The notes under the pieces: model-generated
Told to the model about the DNA's origin: nothing
The model's input: the letters and a program-made list of their open reading frames with translations, nothing else
Database searches by the model: none
Assembly (NCBI GenBank): GCA_023666835.1
Contig: JAMPBJ010000001.1
Span: forward strand, 1,095,741-1,159,740
DNA length: 64,000 nt
DNA from: Bacteroides sp.
Lineage (GTDB): Bacteria; Bacteroidota; Bacteroidia; Bacteroidales; Muribaculaceae
Direction: 5' to 3'
In this document: positions 1-11,624 of the stretch, piece after piece
How positions within the stretch are numbered: position 1 is the first letter of the stretch
How the letters are laid out: each line of letters starts with the position of its first letter
Position numbers and translations under genes: made by a program

Positions 1-2
1 TG

Positions 3-1133
3 GTCATCACCCACTACAACGGCCAGATGAGCGCCGACGCATTCCGCCGGCGCCTCGAACGCCTCGGCATCACCACCTACTATCACTACACCATCGAAGG
101 CTACCCCAACAACGTGAGCCTCATCGCCTCCGACAAGGGATTCGGCAACAATGACTATATCGAAACGACGCGTCCGCTTGTCATCGTCACCGCCCCCGGC
201 CCGGGCAGCGGCAAGATGGCCGTGTGTCTGAGTCAGCTCTACAACGAACACAAGCGCGGCATCGAGGCCGGATATGCCAAGTTCGAAACCTTCCCCGTGT
301 GGAGCCTGCCGTTGAAACACCCCGTCAACATCGCTTACGAAGCCGCCACGGCCGATCTCAACGACGTTAACATGATCGACCCGTTCCATCTCGAGGCCTA
401 CGGCAAAATTGCTATCAACTACAACCGCGACATCGAGATCTTCCCGGTGCTCAACGCTCTGTTTGAGGGCATCTACGGCGAGAACCCCTACAAGTCGCCC
501 ACCGACATGGGCGTCAACATGGTGGGATTCTGCATCAGCGACGACCAGGTGTGCTGCGACGCCTCCAAAAACGAGATCATACGCCGCTACTACACCGCTC
601 TCAATCGCCTCGCCCAAGGCTACGGCACCGACAGCGAAGTCAACAAGATAGCCCTCAACATGAAGCAGGCCAATATCGACACCTCCTACCGCCGGTGCGT
701 ATCGGCCGCCAAAGAGCGTGCAGCCGAAAGCGGAAAGCACTGCTCGGCAATCGAGCTCGAGGACGGCACCATCATAACAGCCGAATCGGGCGACCTGCTC
801 GGTCCAAGCGCTGCGCTCATTCTCAACACGCTCAAGCATCTTGCCTGCATCGACCACAAGATAAAACTCATACCCCAGCAGCTCATCGAACCGATACAGC
901 ACACCAAGACCACCTATCTGCGCAGCCGCAACAAGCGCCTGCACACCGATGAAGTGCTCGTGGCTCTTTCAGTGCTGAGCCCACACGACGAAAACTGCCG
1001 TCGCGCCCTCGAATGTCTGCCTCAGATGCGCGGCTGTCAGATGCACTCCACCGTGATGCTTGGCGAAGTTGACCACAAGATTTTCAATAAGCTCGGCGTC
1101 GGTCTCACCTGCGAACCAATCCGCAAAAAATAA
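3..1133 (+). CDS. DUF1846 family protein, 5' end outside the window
   Basis: The reading frame is open from the left edge (VITHYNGQ before the first internal Met at 27), so the true start lies upstream and this is the C-terminal 376 residues of a protein that is usually about 500 residues long. The text resembles DUF1846 proteins, with APGPGSGKMAVCLSQL near the start and a DMGVNMVGFCISDD segment. The biochemical role of the family is not settled as far as I know. The stop codon overlaps the start of the next gene (TAATG), so it is probably translationally coupled to tex. Family call fairly sure; function unknown. Confidence 0.8.
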   Translation, partial: VITHYNGQMSADAFRRRLERLGITTYYHYTIEGYPNNVSLIASDKGFGNNDYIETTRPLVIVTAPGPGSGKMAVCLSQLYNEHKRGIEAGYAKFETFPVWSLPLKHPVNIAYEAATADLNDVNMIDPFHLEAYGKIAINYNRDIEIFPVLNALFEGIYGENPYKSPTDMGVNMVGFCISDDQVCCDASKNEIIRRYYTALNRLAQGYGTDSEVNKIALNMKQANIDTSYRRCVSAAKERAAESGKHCSAIELEDGTIITAESGDLLGPSAALILNTLKHLACIDHKIKLIPQQLIEPIQHTKTTYLRSRNKRLHTDEVLVALSVLSPHDENCRRALECLPQMRGCQMHSTVMLGEVDHKIFNKLGVGLTCEPIRKK

Positions 1134-3226
1134 TGGACATCATCGAGTCGGTGGTTTCACGCACCGGACTGCCGGCAGCCGGCGTTCGGGCCGTTGTCGA
1201 ACTGCTCGACGATGGTGCTACAGTGCCGTTCATCAGCCGTTATCGCAAGGAGCGCACCGGATCACTCGACGAAGTGGCCGTGCGCAGCATCGAGGAGTCG
1301 TTGCATCAGGTTCGCGAGCTCCGGGCACGCCAGCAGACTGTGATCCACGCCATCGAAGAAGCCGGCAAACTCACCGACCAGCTCCGCGACCGCATACTCT
1401 CGGCTACCACTATGACTCAGGTGGAGGATCTCTACGCACCGTTTCGACGGAGCAAACGCACACGTGCTGCCATAGCGCGCGAAAAAGGCCTCGAACCATT
1501 GGCCCGCAAAATCATGTCGGGTCATCTGCCTGCATCGGCATCTGACGATGACGTGGCAGGTGCATCCGACATTATAGCCGAATGGGCCTCGGAGTCAACG
1601 CGACTGCGCAATGCCGTGCGTCGGTCTTTGCGTCGCGATGCCTCACTTGTATGCACTCCGGCCAAAGGCATGGACGATACTCTTGCCCGCTCGGCCCTCG
1701 CTCAATACGGCTCGTTTTCAAAACCGGTCCGGCATGTTGCATCGCATCAGTATCTGGCTTTGCGCAGAGCCGAACGCGAAGGATTGATAAAGGTGAAATA
1801 CAATCTTGACAAGGGCGACGACCGACTCATCGAATCGCTTCAGCATCTGTTCGTACCACAAAGATGCTCGGGCGAGTGCGCCCGAGTGATCGCCGCGGCC
1901 GTCGACGACGCCTATCGCCGGCTGCTGCGTCCATCGGTCGAAAACGAAATTTCAGCCGAGCTGAAAGCCGAAGCCGACCGCGTTGCCATCGACATCTTTT
2001 CAACCAATCTGCGTCAGTTATTGTTGGCTGCACCTCTTAAGGGCCGGCGCATCCTGGCCATCGATCCGGGCTATCGCACCGGATGCAAAGTGGTGGCTCT
2101 CGACAGTTCCGGCACACTTCTCGACGAAGCAGTCATCTACCCGGCTCCTCCCCGAAGCGACTTCGAAGGAGCCGAAGCCACATTGTGCCGCCTCATCACC
2201 CGTCATCGGCTCGACACCATAGCCCTGGGCAGCGGCACAGCCTCACGCGACACCGAGCAATTCCTTCTTCGTCGAGACATCATGCCCCGCCAGGCGATTT
2301 TTGTGGTCAGCGAGGACGGAGCGTCGGTCTACTCCGCCTCCGAAACGGCCCGGCGCGAATTTCCCGACCACGACGTGACGGTACGTGGCGCCGTATCCAT
2401 AGGCCGGCGACTGATCGACCCACTGGCCGAACTGGTCAAGATCGATCCCAAAGCGATCGGAGTGGGTCAGTATCAACACGATGTTGACCAGGCAGCTCTG
2501 AAGGACGCGCTGGATTTCACCGTGCTATCGTGTGTCAATGCAGTCGGGGTGGAACTCAACACAGCATCTGAGCAATTGCTCGCCTACGTTTCCGGCATAG
2601 GCCCCACGCTTGCAGCCAACATCGTCCAATACCGCACCGATAACGGACCGTTCCGCTCGCGAACCGACCTTTTCAAAGTGTCCCGCCTCGGGCCCAAGGC
2701 TTTCGAGCAGAGCGCCGGATTCCTGCGCATTGCCGACGGTCGGGAGCCGCTCGACAACACCGGCATCCACCCCGAAAGCTACTCGGCCGTGACTGCCATG
2801 GCCGAGAGTCTCAATGTCGGCGTCGACCGACTGATTGCCAACGATGAGTTGCTCGACCGTGTCGACATTGACGCACTTGCTGCCTCAGGTGTAGCAGGTC
2901 AACAGACTCTTGCCGACATCGTGGCCGAACTTCGCAAACCCGGGCGCGATCCGCGTGGCGACGCGTCAAAGGCATTTACGCCGGCCGTGAGCGCCTACGA
3001 ACAGCTATCAGTCGGCATGACGGTTCCATGCATCGTCACCAACATCACGGCTTTCGGGGCGTTTGTCAACCTCGGCATCAAGGAGCAAGGACTCATCCAC
3101 ATCTCGCGTATGGCCACACGGCGCATCGATTCGGCCACCGACATTCTCTCCCTGGGCCAGCAGATCGAGGCACGCATCATAGCTCTCGACCCCGATCGCC
3201 GTCGCATTTCCCTGTCGCTCATCTGA
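1133..3226 (+). CDS. tex: Tex family S1 RNA-binding protein
   Basis: 697 residues, close to the usual size of Tex, a cytoplasmic nucleic-acid-binding protein linked to transcription. The order of parts fits: an N-terminal helical region, a YqgF/RNase-H-like core starting near residue 303 (ILAIDPGYRTGCKVVALD), a helix-hairpin-helix region (YVSGIGPTLAANIVQYR) and a C-terminal S1 domain over about the last 75 residues (GMTVPCIVTNITAFGAFVNL). The ATG shares one base with the stop of the DUF1846 gene. Nothing in the sequence is odd. Family assignment is secure; the cellular role is known mainly from other bacteria. Confidence 0.95.
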   Translation: MDIIESVVSRTGLPAAGVRAVVELLDDGATVPFISRYRKERTGSLDEVAVRSIEESLHQVRELRARQQTVIHAIEEAGKLTDQLRDRILSATTMTQVEDLYAPFRRSKRTRAAIAREKGLEPLARKIMSGHLPASASDDDVAGASDIIAEWASESTRLRNAVRRSLRRDASLVCTPAKGMDDTLARSALAQYGSFSKPVRHVASHQYLALRRAEREGLIKVKYNLDKGDDRLIESLQHLFVPQRCSGECARVIAAAVDDAYRRLLRPSVENEISAELKAEADRVAIDIFSTNLRQLLLAAPLKGRRILAIDPGYRTGCKVVALDSSGTLLDEAVIYPAPPRSDFEGAEATLCRLITRHRLDTIALGSGTASRDTEQFLLRRDIMPRQAIFVVSEDGASVYSASETARREFPDHDVTVRGAVSIGRRLIDPLAELVKIDPKAIGVGQYQHDVDQAALKDALDFTVLSCVNAVGVELNTASEQLLAYVSGIGPTLAANIVQYRTDNGPFRSRTDLFKVSRLGPKAFEQSAGFLRIADGREPLDNTGIHPESYSAVTAMAESLNVGVDRLIANDELLDRVDIDALAASGVAGQQTLADIVAELRKPGRDPRGDASKAFTPAVSAYEQLSVGMTVPCIVTNITAFGAFVNLGIKEQGLIHISRMATRRIDSATDILSLGQQIEARIIALDPDRRRISLSLI

Positions 3227-3251
3227 ATTTCACAATCTTTAAAGAGATTGA

Positions 3252-6408
<3,157 letters not shown>

Positions 6409-6427
6409 GACCCCATCTCATATAACA

Positions 6428-6467
6428 GGGCGGCGCAAGGCACACACCACCGCGCCGCCCCTTTTTT
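6428..6467 (+). terminator. Intrinsic terminator after the beta-galactosidase gene
   Basis: Perfect 9-bp stem GGGCGGCGC (6428-6436) with GCGCCGCCC (6452-6460), followed by CTTTTTT. Confidence 0.9.
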
Positions 6468-6488
6468 CGATACTATTCACAAAACCAG

Positions 6489-7739
6489 ATGCAAAGATCA
6501 GATTTTGAAATAATGGCCCCCGTGGGCAGCTATGAGTCGCTTCAGGCAGCCATCAATGCCGGAGCCGATGCAGTGTATTTCGGCGTCGAAGGCCTCAACA
6601 TGCGCGCCCGTTCGTCGGTCAACTTCACACTCGACGACCTCCACCGCATAGCCGCCATATGTTCGGCCAGCAACGTCAAGAGCTACCTGACGGTCAACAC
6701 AGTGATCTACGATTCGGACATTGCCACATGCCACTCGATCATCGACGCCGTGAAGCAGGCAGGCATTTCGGCCATCATTGCCAGCGACATCGCCGCCATC
6801 ACCTACGCCCGCAGCATCGGTGTCGAAGTCCACATATCCACCCAGGTCAATATCACCAATATCGAGGCAGTGGAATTCTACTCGCAGTTTGCCGACGTGG
6901 TGGTTCTGGCGCGTGAACTTAACCTCGACCAGGTCGCTGCAATCCACCGGGCAATCATCGACCGCGACATCCGCGGTCCGCACGGACGCCTTGTGCGCAT
7001 TGAGATGTTCTGCCACGGAGCACTGTGCATGGCTGTGTCGGGCAAATGCTATCTGAGCCTCCACGAGATGAATTCGAGCGCCAACCGCGGCGCATGCACG
7101 CAGATCTGCCGACGGGGCTACACGGTGCGCGATCGCGAGACCGGCGACGAGCTCGACATCGAAAACAAATACATCATGTCGCCAAAGGACTTGAAGACCA
7201 TCCACTTCCTTAACAAAATGATCGACGCCGGAGTGTCGGTGTTCAAGATCGAAGGCCGCGCACGCGGACCGGAATATGTCGGAGTGGCAGTGCAGGCCTA
7301 TAGCGAAGCCATCGAGGCGATATGCAACGGCACCTATACCGACGAGGCCATCGCACGCTGGGACGACCGGTTGCGCAAGATCTTCAACCGCGGCTTCTGG
7401 AATGGCTACTACCTGGGGCAGCGTCTGGGCGAATGGTCGTCGAAATACGGATCGAGCGCCACACGCGTCAAACGCTATGCAGCCAAGGGCGTGCGCTACT
7501 TCTCCAATATCGGAGTAGCCGAATTCTACGTCGAAAGCGGCGAAGTCAAAGTGGGCGATGAGATCGTAGTGACCGGTCCCACCACCGGAGCGCTGATCAT
7601 GACCGTCGAAGAGATTCGAGTCGACCTGAAACCTGTCGACAAAGCCGTCAAAGGCCAAAGTTTCTCAATCAAAGTGCCCTCGAAAATCCGTCCGTCCGAC
7701 CGCCTGTACGTGTGGGACGAAACCAACTTAGCCAAATAA
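6489..7739 (+). CDS. Peptidase U32 family protein (TrhP/YegQ-like)
   Basis: 416 residues. The start MQRSDFEIMAPVGSYESLQAAINAGADAVYFG is the TIM-barrel opening typical of U32 proteins, and the conserved cysteine signature is present (MFCHGALCMAVSGKCYLS followed by ANRGACTQICRRGY). Members of this family include TrhP, which acts with prephenate-derived cofactor in 5-hydroxyuridine formation in tRNA, and proteins once annotated as collagenases. The conserved Cys cluster and compact C-terminal beta domain favour the tRNA-hydroxylation type, but this is inference. It stands alone between two terminators. Confidence 0.88.
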   Translation: MQRSDFEIMAPVGSYESLQAAINAGADAVYFGVEGLNMRARSSVNFTLDDLHRIAAICSASNVKSYLTVNTVIYDSDIATCHSIIDAVKQAGISAIIASDIAAITYARSIGVEVHISTQVNITNIEAVEFYSQFADVVVLARELNLDQVAAIHRAIIDRDIRGPHGRLVRIEMFCHGALCMAVSGKCYLSLHEMNSSANRGACTQICRRGYTVRDRETGDELDIENKYIMSPKDLKTIHFLNKMIDAGVSVFKIEGRARGPEYVGVAVQAYSEAIEAICNGTYTDEAIARWDDRLRKIFNRGFWNGYYLGQRLGEWSSKYGSSATRVKRYAAKGVRYFSNIGVAEFYVESGEVKVGDEIVVTGPTTGALIMTVEEIRVDLKPVDKAVKGQSFSIKVPSKIRPSDRLYVWDETNLAK

Positions 7740-7759
7740 CGAATCGCCATGCATCACAA

Positions 7760-7801
7760 AAAAACGGGAGGACGCCACGATGAGCATCCCCCCCGTTTTT
7801 A
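7760..7801 (+). terminator. Intrinsic terminator after the U32 gene
   Basis: AAAACGGG at 7761-7768 pairs with CCCGTTTT at the 3' side (about 7792-7799) and runs into a T tract. Confidence 0.75.
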
Positions 7802-7814
7802 TTTCTACTTAGAC

Positions 7815-7984
7815 CTAAGAGCCTGTTCCATAATATTTATTAACGATGGGGCGGCCAGTCATTGAGCAGATTTGGCAGTGCTCATCAGTCACAATGGAGC
7901 CCCATTGCTCCTTAGCGTCAATCCCAAAATCACTCCACGATATGCGACCCCATCGTTAACAAATATTATGGAACAGGCTCTTAG
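7815..7984 (+). repeat. Inverted-repeat element, copy 1 (MITE-like, about 170 bp)
   Basis: The left arm (7815-7851) and right arm (7948-7984) are inverted copies of about 36 bases beginning CTAAGAGCCTGTTCCATAA, with one internal mismatch. About 96 bases of non-coding DNA lie between them. The right arm contains the stop codon of cydB (TTA at 7981-7983 on the + strand). The same sequence, shortened, is found at 12084-12157 and a half copy at 37361-37380. No transposase is encoded, so this is a non-autonomous element or a deletion derivative of an insertion sequence. Confidence 0.85.
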
Positions 7985-9123
7985 TATTTGTGGTCGGTGG
8001 ATTTGATCTCGGCCGGAGTGATGGGCTTTGATGTCATCTTATACCACACATAGGCTATGTAGGCAAGTACTAAAGGTGCGATGACTGAAACCCAACTCAT
8101 CACTTTGAGAGTGAACAGCGACGAGCTGCTGTTAGCTATTGTCAGCGACGAATTGATGTCGAGCTCCGAAGGATAGTAGGCTGTATTGTTGTAGCCTGCG
8201 ATACAGAAGAGCACAGTCACCACAAGAAATGTTCCGATGCCGGCCGGAAAGATACCGTTGACATATTTGGGCATGATCGCCGTGGCCAGAACCCCCCAGA
8301 GCACAAGCACTACACCAACGAGGAATATTATGCCGGCCACCCAAAGGTCGATGAGATTGTATAGATACTTGTTGGTCACCTCCTTCATGCCGGTCGGTGT
8401 GTATTCAACTCCCGTAGCTGTCAACAGCAAATAGAGGAACACCAGGAAGAACAGCACGAATATGACACCATTGACCAGCACCGACCGACGCTGCCTACGC
8501 AGAAATTTTGCATCACCGGCAATGGTCTTGAGAAAATAAAGCGAACCGAGTGTGCGAGCAAGGAAAAGCACAGCCACTCCGAGCACGAGATTGCGCCATT
8601 GCACTATAGCTTCGAGTCCATGGGTGGGCACCCAAGTGGAGATCACCGGGGCCGATGCATCGAGTAGATTTGTTTTGGTCACCTGAAACTCAGCTCCAAA
8701 GAAAAACATTGCCACAGCAACGCCCAGCAGCAGACAGCCTACGCAGCCGTTGATGAAGAGCAAAGTGTCGTAGAACCGGCGTCCGAAGATATTGCCGGGT
8801 TTGGAGCGGAATTCGTAGCTGACCGCCTGTATGATAAAGCTGAACAATATCAGCATCCAAAGCCAATAGGCTCCTCCGAAACTTGTGGAATAGAACAGTG
8901 GGAACGAAGCAAAAAACGCTCCGCCGAACACCACCAACGTGGTGAACGTCAGCTCCCACTTGCGGCCCAGCACATTGACCATCATCGATTGCTCCAGTTC
9001 ACTGTTGGAGCGACACAACAGCATGGTCTGTCCGCCCTGCACGAAAAGCAGAAACACAAGAAGACCACCAAACACTGAAATCAGAAGCCACCAATAGGCT
9101 TGCAAACATTCTAAAGTTGCCAT
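7981..9123 (-). CDS. cydB: Cytochrome bd ubiquinol oxidase subunit II
   Basis: 380 residues with eight or more membrane segments, beginning MATLECLQAYWWLLISVFGGLLVFLLFVQGG, the usual CydB opening. It forms the inner-membrane quinol oxidase with CydA, reducing O2 at very low oxygen. The gene starts 8 bases after cydA and is the last gene of the DUF4492-cydA-cydB operon. The stop codon lies in the outer edge of an inverted-repeat element, so the element sits exactly at the 3' end of the gene and may have replaced its original terminator. Confidence 0.95.
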   Translation of the reverse strand: MATLECLQAYWWLLISVFGGLLVFLLFVQGGQTMLLCRSNSELEQSMMVNVLGRKWELTFTTLVVFGGAFFASFPLFYSTSFGGAYWLWMLILFSFIIQAVSYEFRSKPGNIFGRRFYDTLLFINGCVGCLLLGVAVAMFFFGAEFQVTKTNLLDASAPVISTWVPTHGLEAIVQWRNLVLGVAVLFLARTLGSLYFLKTIAGDAKFLRRQRRSVLVNGVIFVLFFLVFLYLLLTATGVEYTPTGMKEVTNKYLYNLIDLWVAGIIFLVGVVLVLWGVLATAIMPKYVNGIFPAGIGTFLVVTVLFCIAGYNNTAYYPSELDINSSLTIANSSSSLFTLKVMSWVSVIAPLVLAYIAYVWYKMTSKPITPAEIKSTDHKY

Positions 9124-9131
9124 ATCTTATC

Positions 9132-10706
9132 TTAGAGTGTGTCTTTAAGTGATTCATAATCAGTTTTCGATCCCTTTGAAATCTGGCGAAGCATGATGCC
9201 CACTTCAGCGGCAAGGAAGCCGGTGAACATCAGAGCGAACAGCCAGAACGTAAGTATGACGGTCGATGCCGGGATGTCGGAAATAGCGGCCTGCACCGGC
9301 ATCAGATCCTGAATGATCCAGGGCTGGCGACCGACTTCGGCGGTGACCCAACCGGCCTGACTGCAGACGTAGACGATGGGTATAGTCAGCATCCCATCGA
9401 CTTGCAGCCATCGCTTTTCGAGCCAACTGCGACGGCGATAGACTGCCCACAGCACCACCACAAAGAACAGCAGCAGATAGCCACCCAAGAGCACCATGGT
9501 GTGGAACGAATAGAACGTCGTTGCCACCGGAGGCACAGCTTGATACGGTGAATCGAGATATCCGTAGCCAAAATATTTATAGTTGGTGCGCAGATCGCCG
9601 ACGGCTGCATTCATAGCCGCAGTGTCGCCTTTGGCCGATGCCTCGTCAAACCGCCGCAGAGCTTCATGAGCATCGCGACCCATGGCAATGCGTTCGGAGT
9701 AGGAGTCATGGCGTATGGTGTCGCCTTCCTGGGTCAGTTCAATGCCATTGATCAGATCGTTGACTCCGGGCACGAAAGCATTGAAATCGTGAGTTGCCAA
9801 AAACGACAGACCTTTGGGGATGGAAATATCGAAAAGATACGGGTCGGCGTCATTGTCTGCCATCTTGTCGGGATTGAGAATGCCAAAAGCCACGATCTCC
9901 TGTCCGCATTTGCCTTCGTAGAGACCTTCCATGGCAGCAAGTTTCATGGGCTGCACGCGAGCCACGTCGAGAGCCGAACCATCACCGCTCCAAAGTGTCA
10001 GCAGCATACCGGCCATGCCAATGACGCCTCCAACCTTGATCGAACGCATGGCCATGTCGGCATTGCGTTTCTTCCATAGAAACCAGCAGCTGACACCCAC
10101 AACAAACACTCCGGCAAGAGCCCAGCCACTGAACACGGCATGGAAAAACTTGTGGATAGCTACAGGCGACAGTGCAACGGCCCAAAAGTTGTCCATCACG
10201 TTGCGCATCTGTGCCGGATCAAACTCCATGCCCACAGGATACTGCATCCATCCGTTGGCCACAAGAATCCACAATGCCGACAGTGAGGCGCCGATAGCCG
10301 TGAGCCATGTGGCCGTCAGATGGAATCCACGACTCACTTTTTTCCAGCCGAAGAACATCACAGCGATAAACGTCGACTCCATGAAGAAGGCCAGTAAGCC
10401 CTCGATGGCCAAAGGCGCTCCGAAGATATCGCCCACAAACCAGCTGTAGTTCGACCAATTGGATCCGAATTCAAATTCGAGGATGATGCCGGTGGCCACC
10501 CCAATCGCAAAATTGACTCCAAACAGCGTCATCCAAAACTTGGTAATGGCAAGCCATTTTTGGCTGCCGGTGCGATAATAGATCGTCTCCATCACCGCCA
10601 CGATAATCGACAGGCCCAACGTCAAAGGGACGAAGAGCCAATGGTACATGGCTGTCAGTGCAAACTGCGCCCTTGACCAGTCGACCACACTCATTAAATC
10701 TTCCAT
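9132..10706 (-). CDS. cydA: Cytochrome bd ubiquinol oxidase subunit I
   Basis: 524 residues. The N-terminal FALTAMYHWLFVPLTLG carries the conserved heme-ligand His, the quinol-binding Q-loop starts at QPMKLAAMEG, and GRQPW lies near residue 457. A long insertion in the Q-loop region (about residues 265-375) makes it of the long-loop type seen in E. coli CydA. Translation may begin at the first ATG or at the Met four codons later (MSVVDW), which matches other CydA proteins slightly better. It is second in the operon, 71 bases after the DUF4492 gene. Confidence 0.96.
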   Translation of the reverse strand: MEDLMSVVDWSRAQFALTAMYHWLFVPLTLGLSIIVAVMETIYYRTGSQKWLAITKFWMTLFGVNFAIGVATGIILEFEFGSNWSNYSWFVGDIFGAPLAIEGLLAFFMESTFIAVMFFGWKKVSRGFHLTATWLTAIGASLSALWILVANGWMQYPVGMEFDPAQMRNVMDNFWAVALSPVAIHKFFHAVFSGWALAGVFVVGVSCWFLWKKRNADMAMRSIKVGGVIGMAGMLLTLWSGDGSALDVARVQPMKLAAMEGLYEGKCGQEIVAFGILNPDKMADNDADPYLFDISIPKGLSFLATHDFNAFVPGVNDLINGIELTQEGDTIRHDSYSERIAMGRDAHEALRRFDEASAKGDTAAMNAAVGDLRTNYKYFGYGYLDSPYQAVPPVATTFYSFHTMVLLGGYLLLFFVVVLWAVYRRRSWLEKRWLQVDGMLTIPIVYVCSQAGWVTAEVGRQPWIIQDLMPVQAAISDIPASTVILTFWLFALMFTGFLAAEVGIMLRQISKGSKTDYESLKDTL

Positions 10707-10777
10707 ATTATGCGCTTGTTAGTTGATATAAATATGTGTATATAAGTTACAGAATCTGCGGTTCTCAGAAAGCAACA

Positions 10778-11008
10778 TCAATCTCCCTGACGATCGGTCA
10801 ACGCCGTGCGCACGGCCTGAGCGCGCTCCGCGTCGGTCGCGTAATCACGTTGAAGAATGTCGGGGAAAAATATCAGTTTGAACACCAGCAGCAACAGAGC
10901 AACTTTTAGCAGTATCAGCATCCATAGTGTCCGCCCCACAGTCATGTGGCGGAAACCGTCGACATACAGGTCGATGACCTGGCTGAAAAAATTGCTTTTG
11001 GCTGGCAT
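10778..11008 (-). CDS. DUF4492 small membrane protein, first gene of the cyd operon
   Basis: 76 residues with one strong membrane segment (TLWMLILLKVALLLLVFKLIFFP) after a short amphipathic start and followed by a charged tail. DUF4492 proteins are found next to cydA in Bacteroidetes. The position and single-span topology recall the small accessory subunits CydX/CydH of proteobacterial bd oxidases, so I infer a role in assembly or stability of the oxidase; there is no visible sequence relation to CydX. Confidence 0.8.
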   Translation of the reverse strand: MPAKSNFFSQVIDLYVDGFRHMTVGRTLWMLILLKVALLLLVFKLIFFPDILQRDYATDAERAQAVRTALTDRQGD

Positions 11009-11033
11009 AGGTTATGAGGTAAGAAGCGTTGCG

Positions 11034-11064
11034 TAAAACTAAAACATTGCTCAACAATTCACAA
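11034..11064 (-). promoter_or_regulatory. Probable promoter of the DUF4492-cydAB operon
   Basis: On the minus strand a -7 element TAGTTTTA (11034-11041, one base off TAnnTTTG) is preceded by TTG (11062-11064) with a 20-base spacer. The start would fall roughly 20 bases upstream of the DUF4492 ATG. Confidence 0.45.
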
Positions 11065-11132
11065 CTTTATAAACAAAAAAAAGCCCGAAATGATCATTTT
11101 TTTCATCGGCATCAAAAAAAATCGCTCTTTTT

Positions 11133-11163
11133 TTTGCCAGTTTAAAAATAATGCCTACCTTTG
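11133..11163 (+). promoter_or_regulatory. Promoter of the tRNA-Val pair
   Basis: Textbook Bacteroidetes promoter: -33 TTTG at 11133-11136, 19-base spacer, -7 TACCTTTG at 11156-11163. The tRNA starts 24 bases later. Confidence 0.85.
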
Positions 11164-11187
11164 CAACGCTTTCGAAGCGAACCACAC

Positions 11188-11262
11188 GGGTGCTTAGCTC
11201 AGCTGGTTCAGAGCATCTGCCTTACAAGCAGAGGGTCGGGGGTTCGAATCCCTCAGCACCCA
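11188..11262 (+). tRNA. tRNA-Val (anticodon TAC)
   Basis: 75 bases fold as a cloverleaf: acceptor GGGTGCT pairs with AGCACCC, the anticodon loop is CTTACAA (anticodon TAC) and the T arm contains GGTTCGAATCC. A full CCA is not encoded. It is the first of two identical copies and is driven by the promoter at 11133. Confidence 0.97.
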
Positions 11263-11337
11263 CCCAAGCAAAAGAGAACGTTGACAAACGGTTCGCCTGC
11301 GAAAGACACCGACGATGGCTCAGGCCATCATCAACAC

Positions 11338-11412
11338 GGGTGCTTAGCTCAGCTGGTTCAGAGCATCTGCCTTACAAGCAGAGGGTCGGGGGTTCGAATC
11401 CCTCAGCACCCA
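11338..11412 (+). tRNA. tRNA-Val (anticodon TAC), second copy
   Basis: Identical in sequence to the tRNA at 11188, separated by a 75-base spacer without a promoter of its own, so the two are probably processed from one transcript that ends at the hairpin just downstream. Confidence 0.97.
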
Positions 11413-11430
11413 CCCAAGTAGAAATTTCCA

Positions 11431-11458
11431 AAGCTTGCCCAACCGGCAAGCTTTTTTT
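11431..11458 (+). terminator. Terminator of the tRNA-Val pair
   Basis: Perfect 9-bp stem AAGCTTGCC (11431-11439) with GGCAAGCTT (11445-11453), loop CAACC, then a T run to 11458. Confidence 0.92.
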
Positions 11459-11624
11459 GTTTCCAGCTCCCCGCAATTTTCCCTGACAGACACTCAATTG
11501 GAGCCTTGTCGATCTAAAGGATAGTGTTGAGTTATAGGAGTGTCGGCGCATGGCAAAAAACGGCACAACGCGTTCTTCCGGTGCATATGTTAAAATGATG
11601 ATAGGTGAAGTGTTAAAATTTCAG

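Noticed and set aside
6498-7658. 386-codon minus-strand frame opposite the U32 gene
   Set aside because: Mirror of a clear gene in the same codon phase; no motif and no promoter.
11188-11412. Long exact direct repeat of 75 bases as a mobile repeat
   Set aside because: Both copies are complete tRNA-Val genes.
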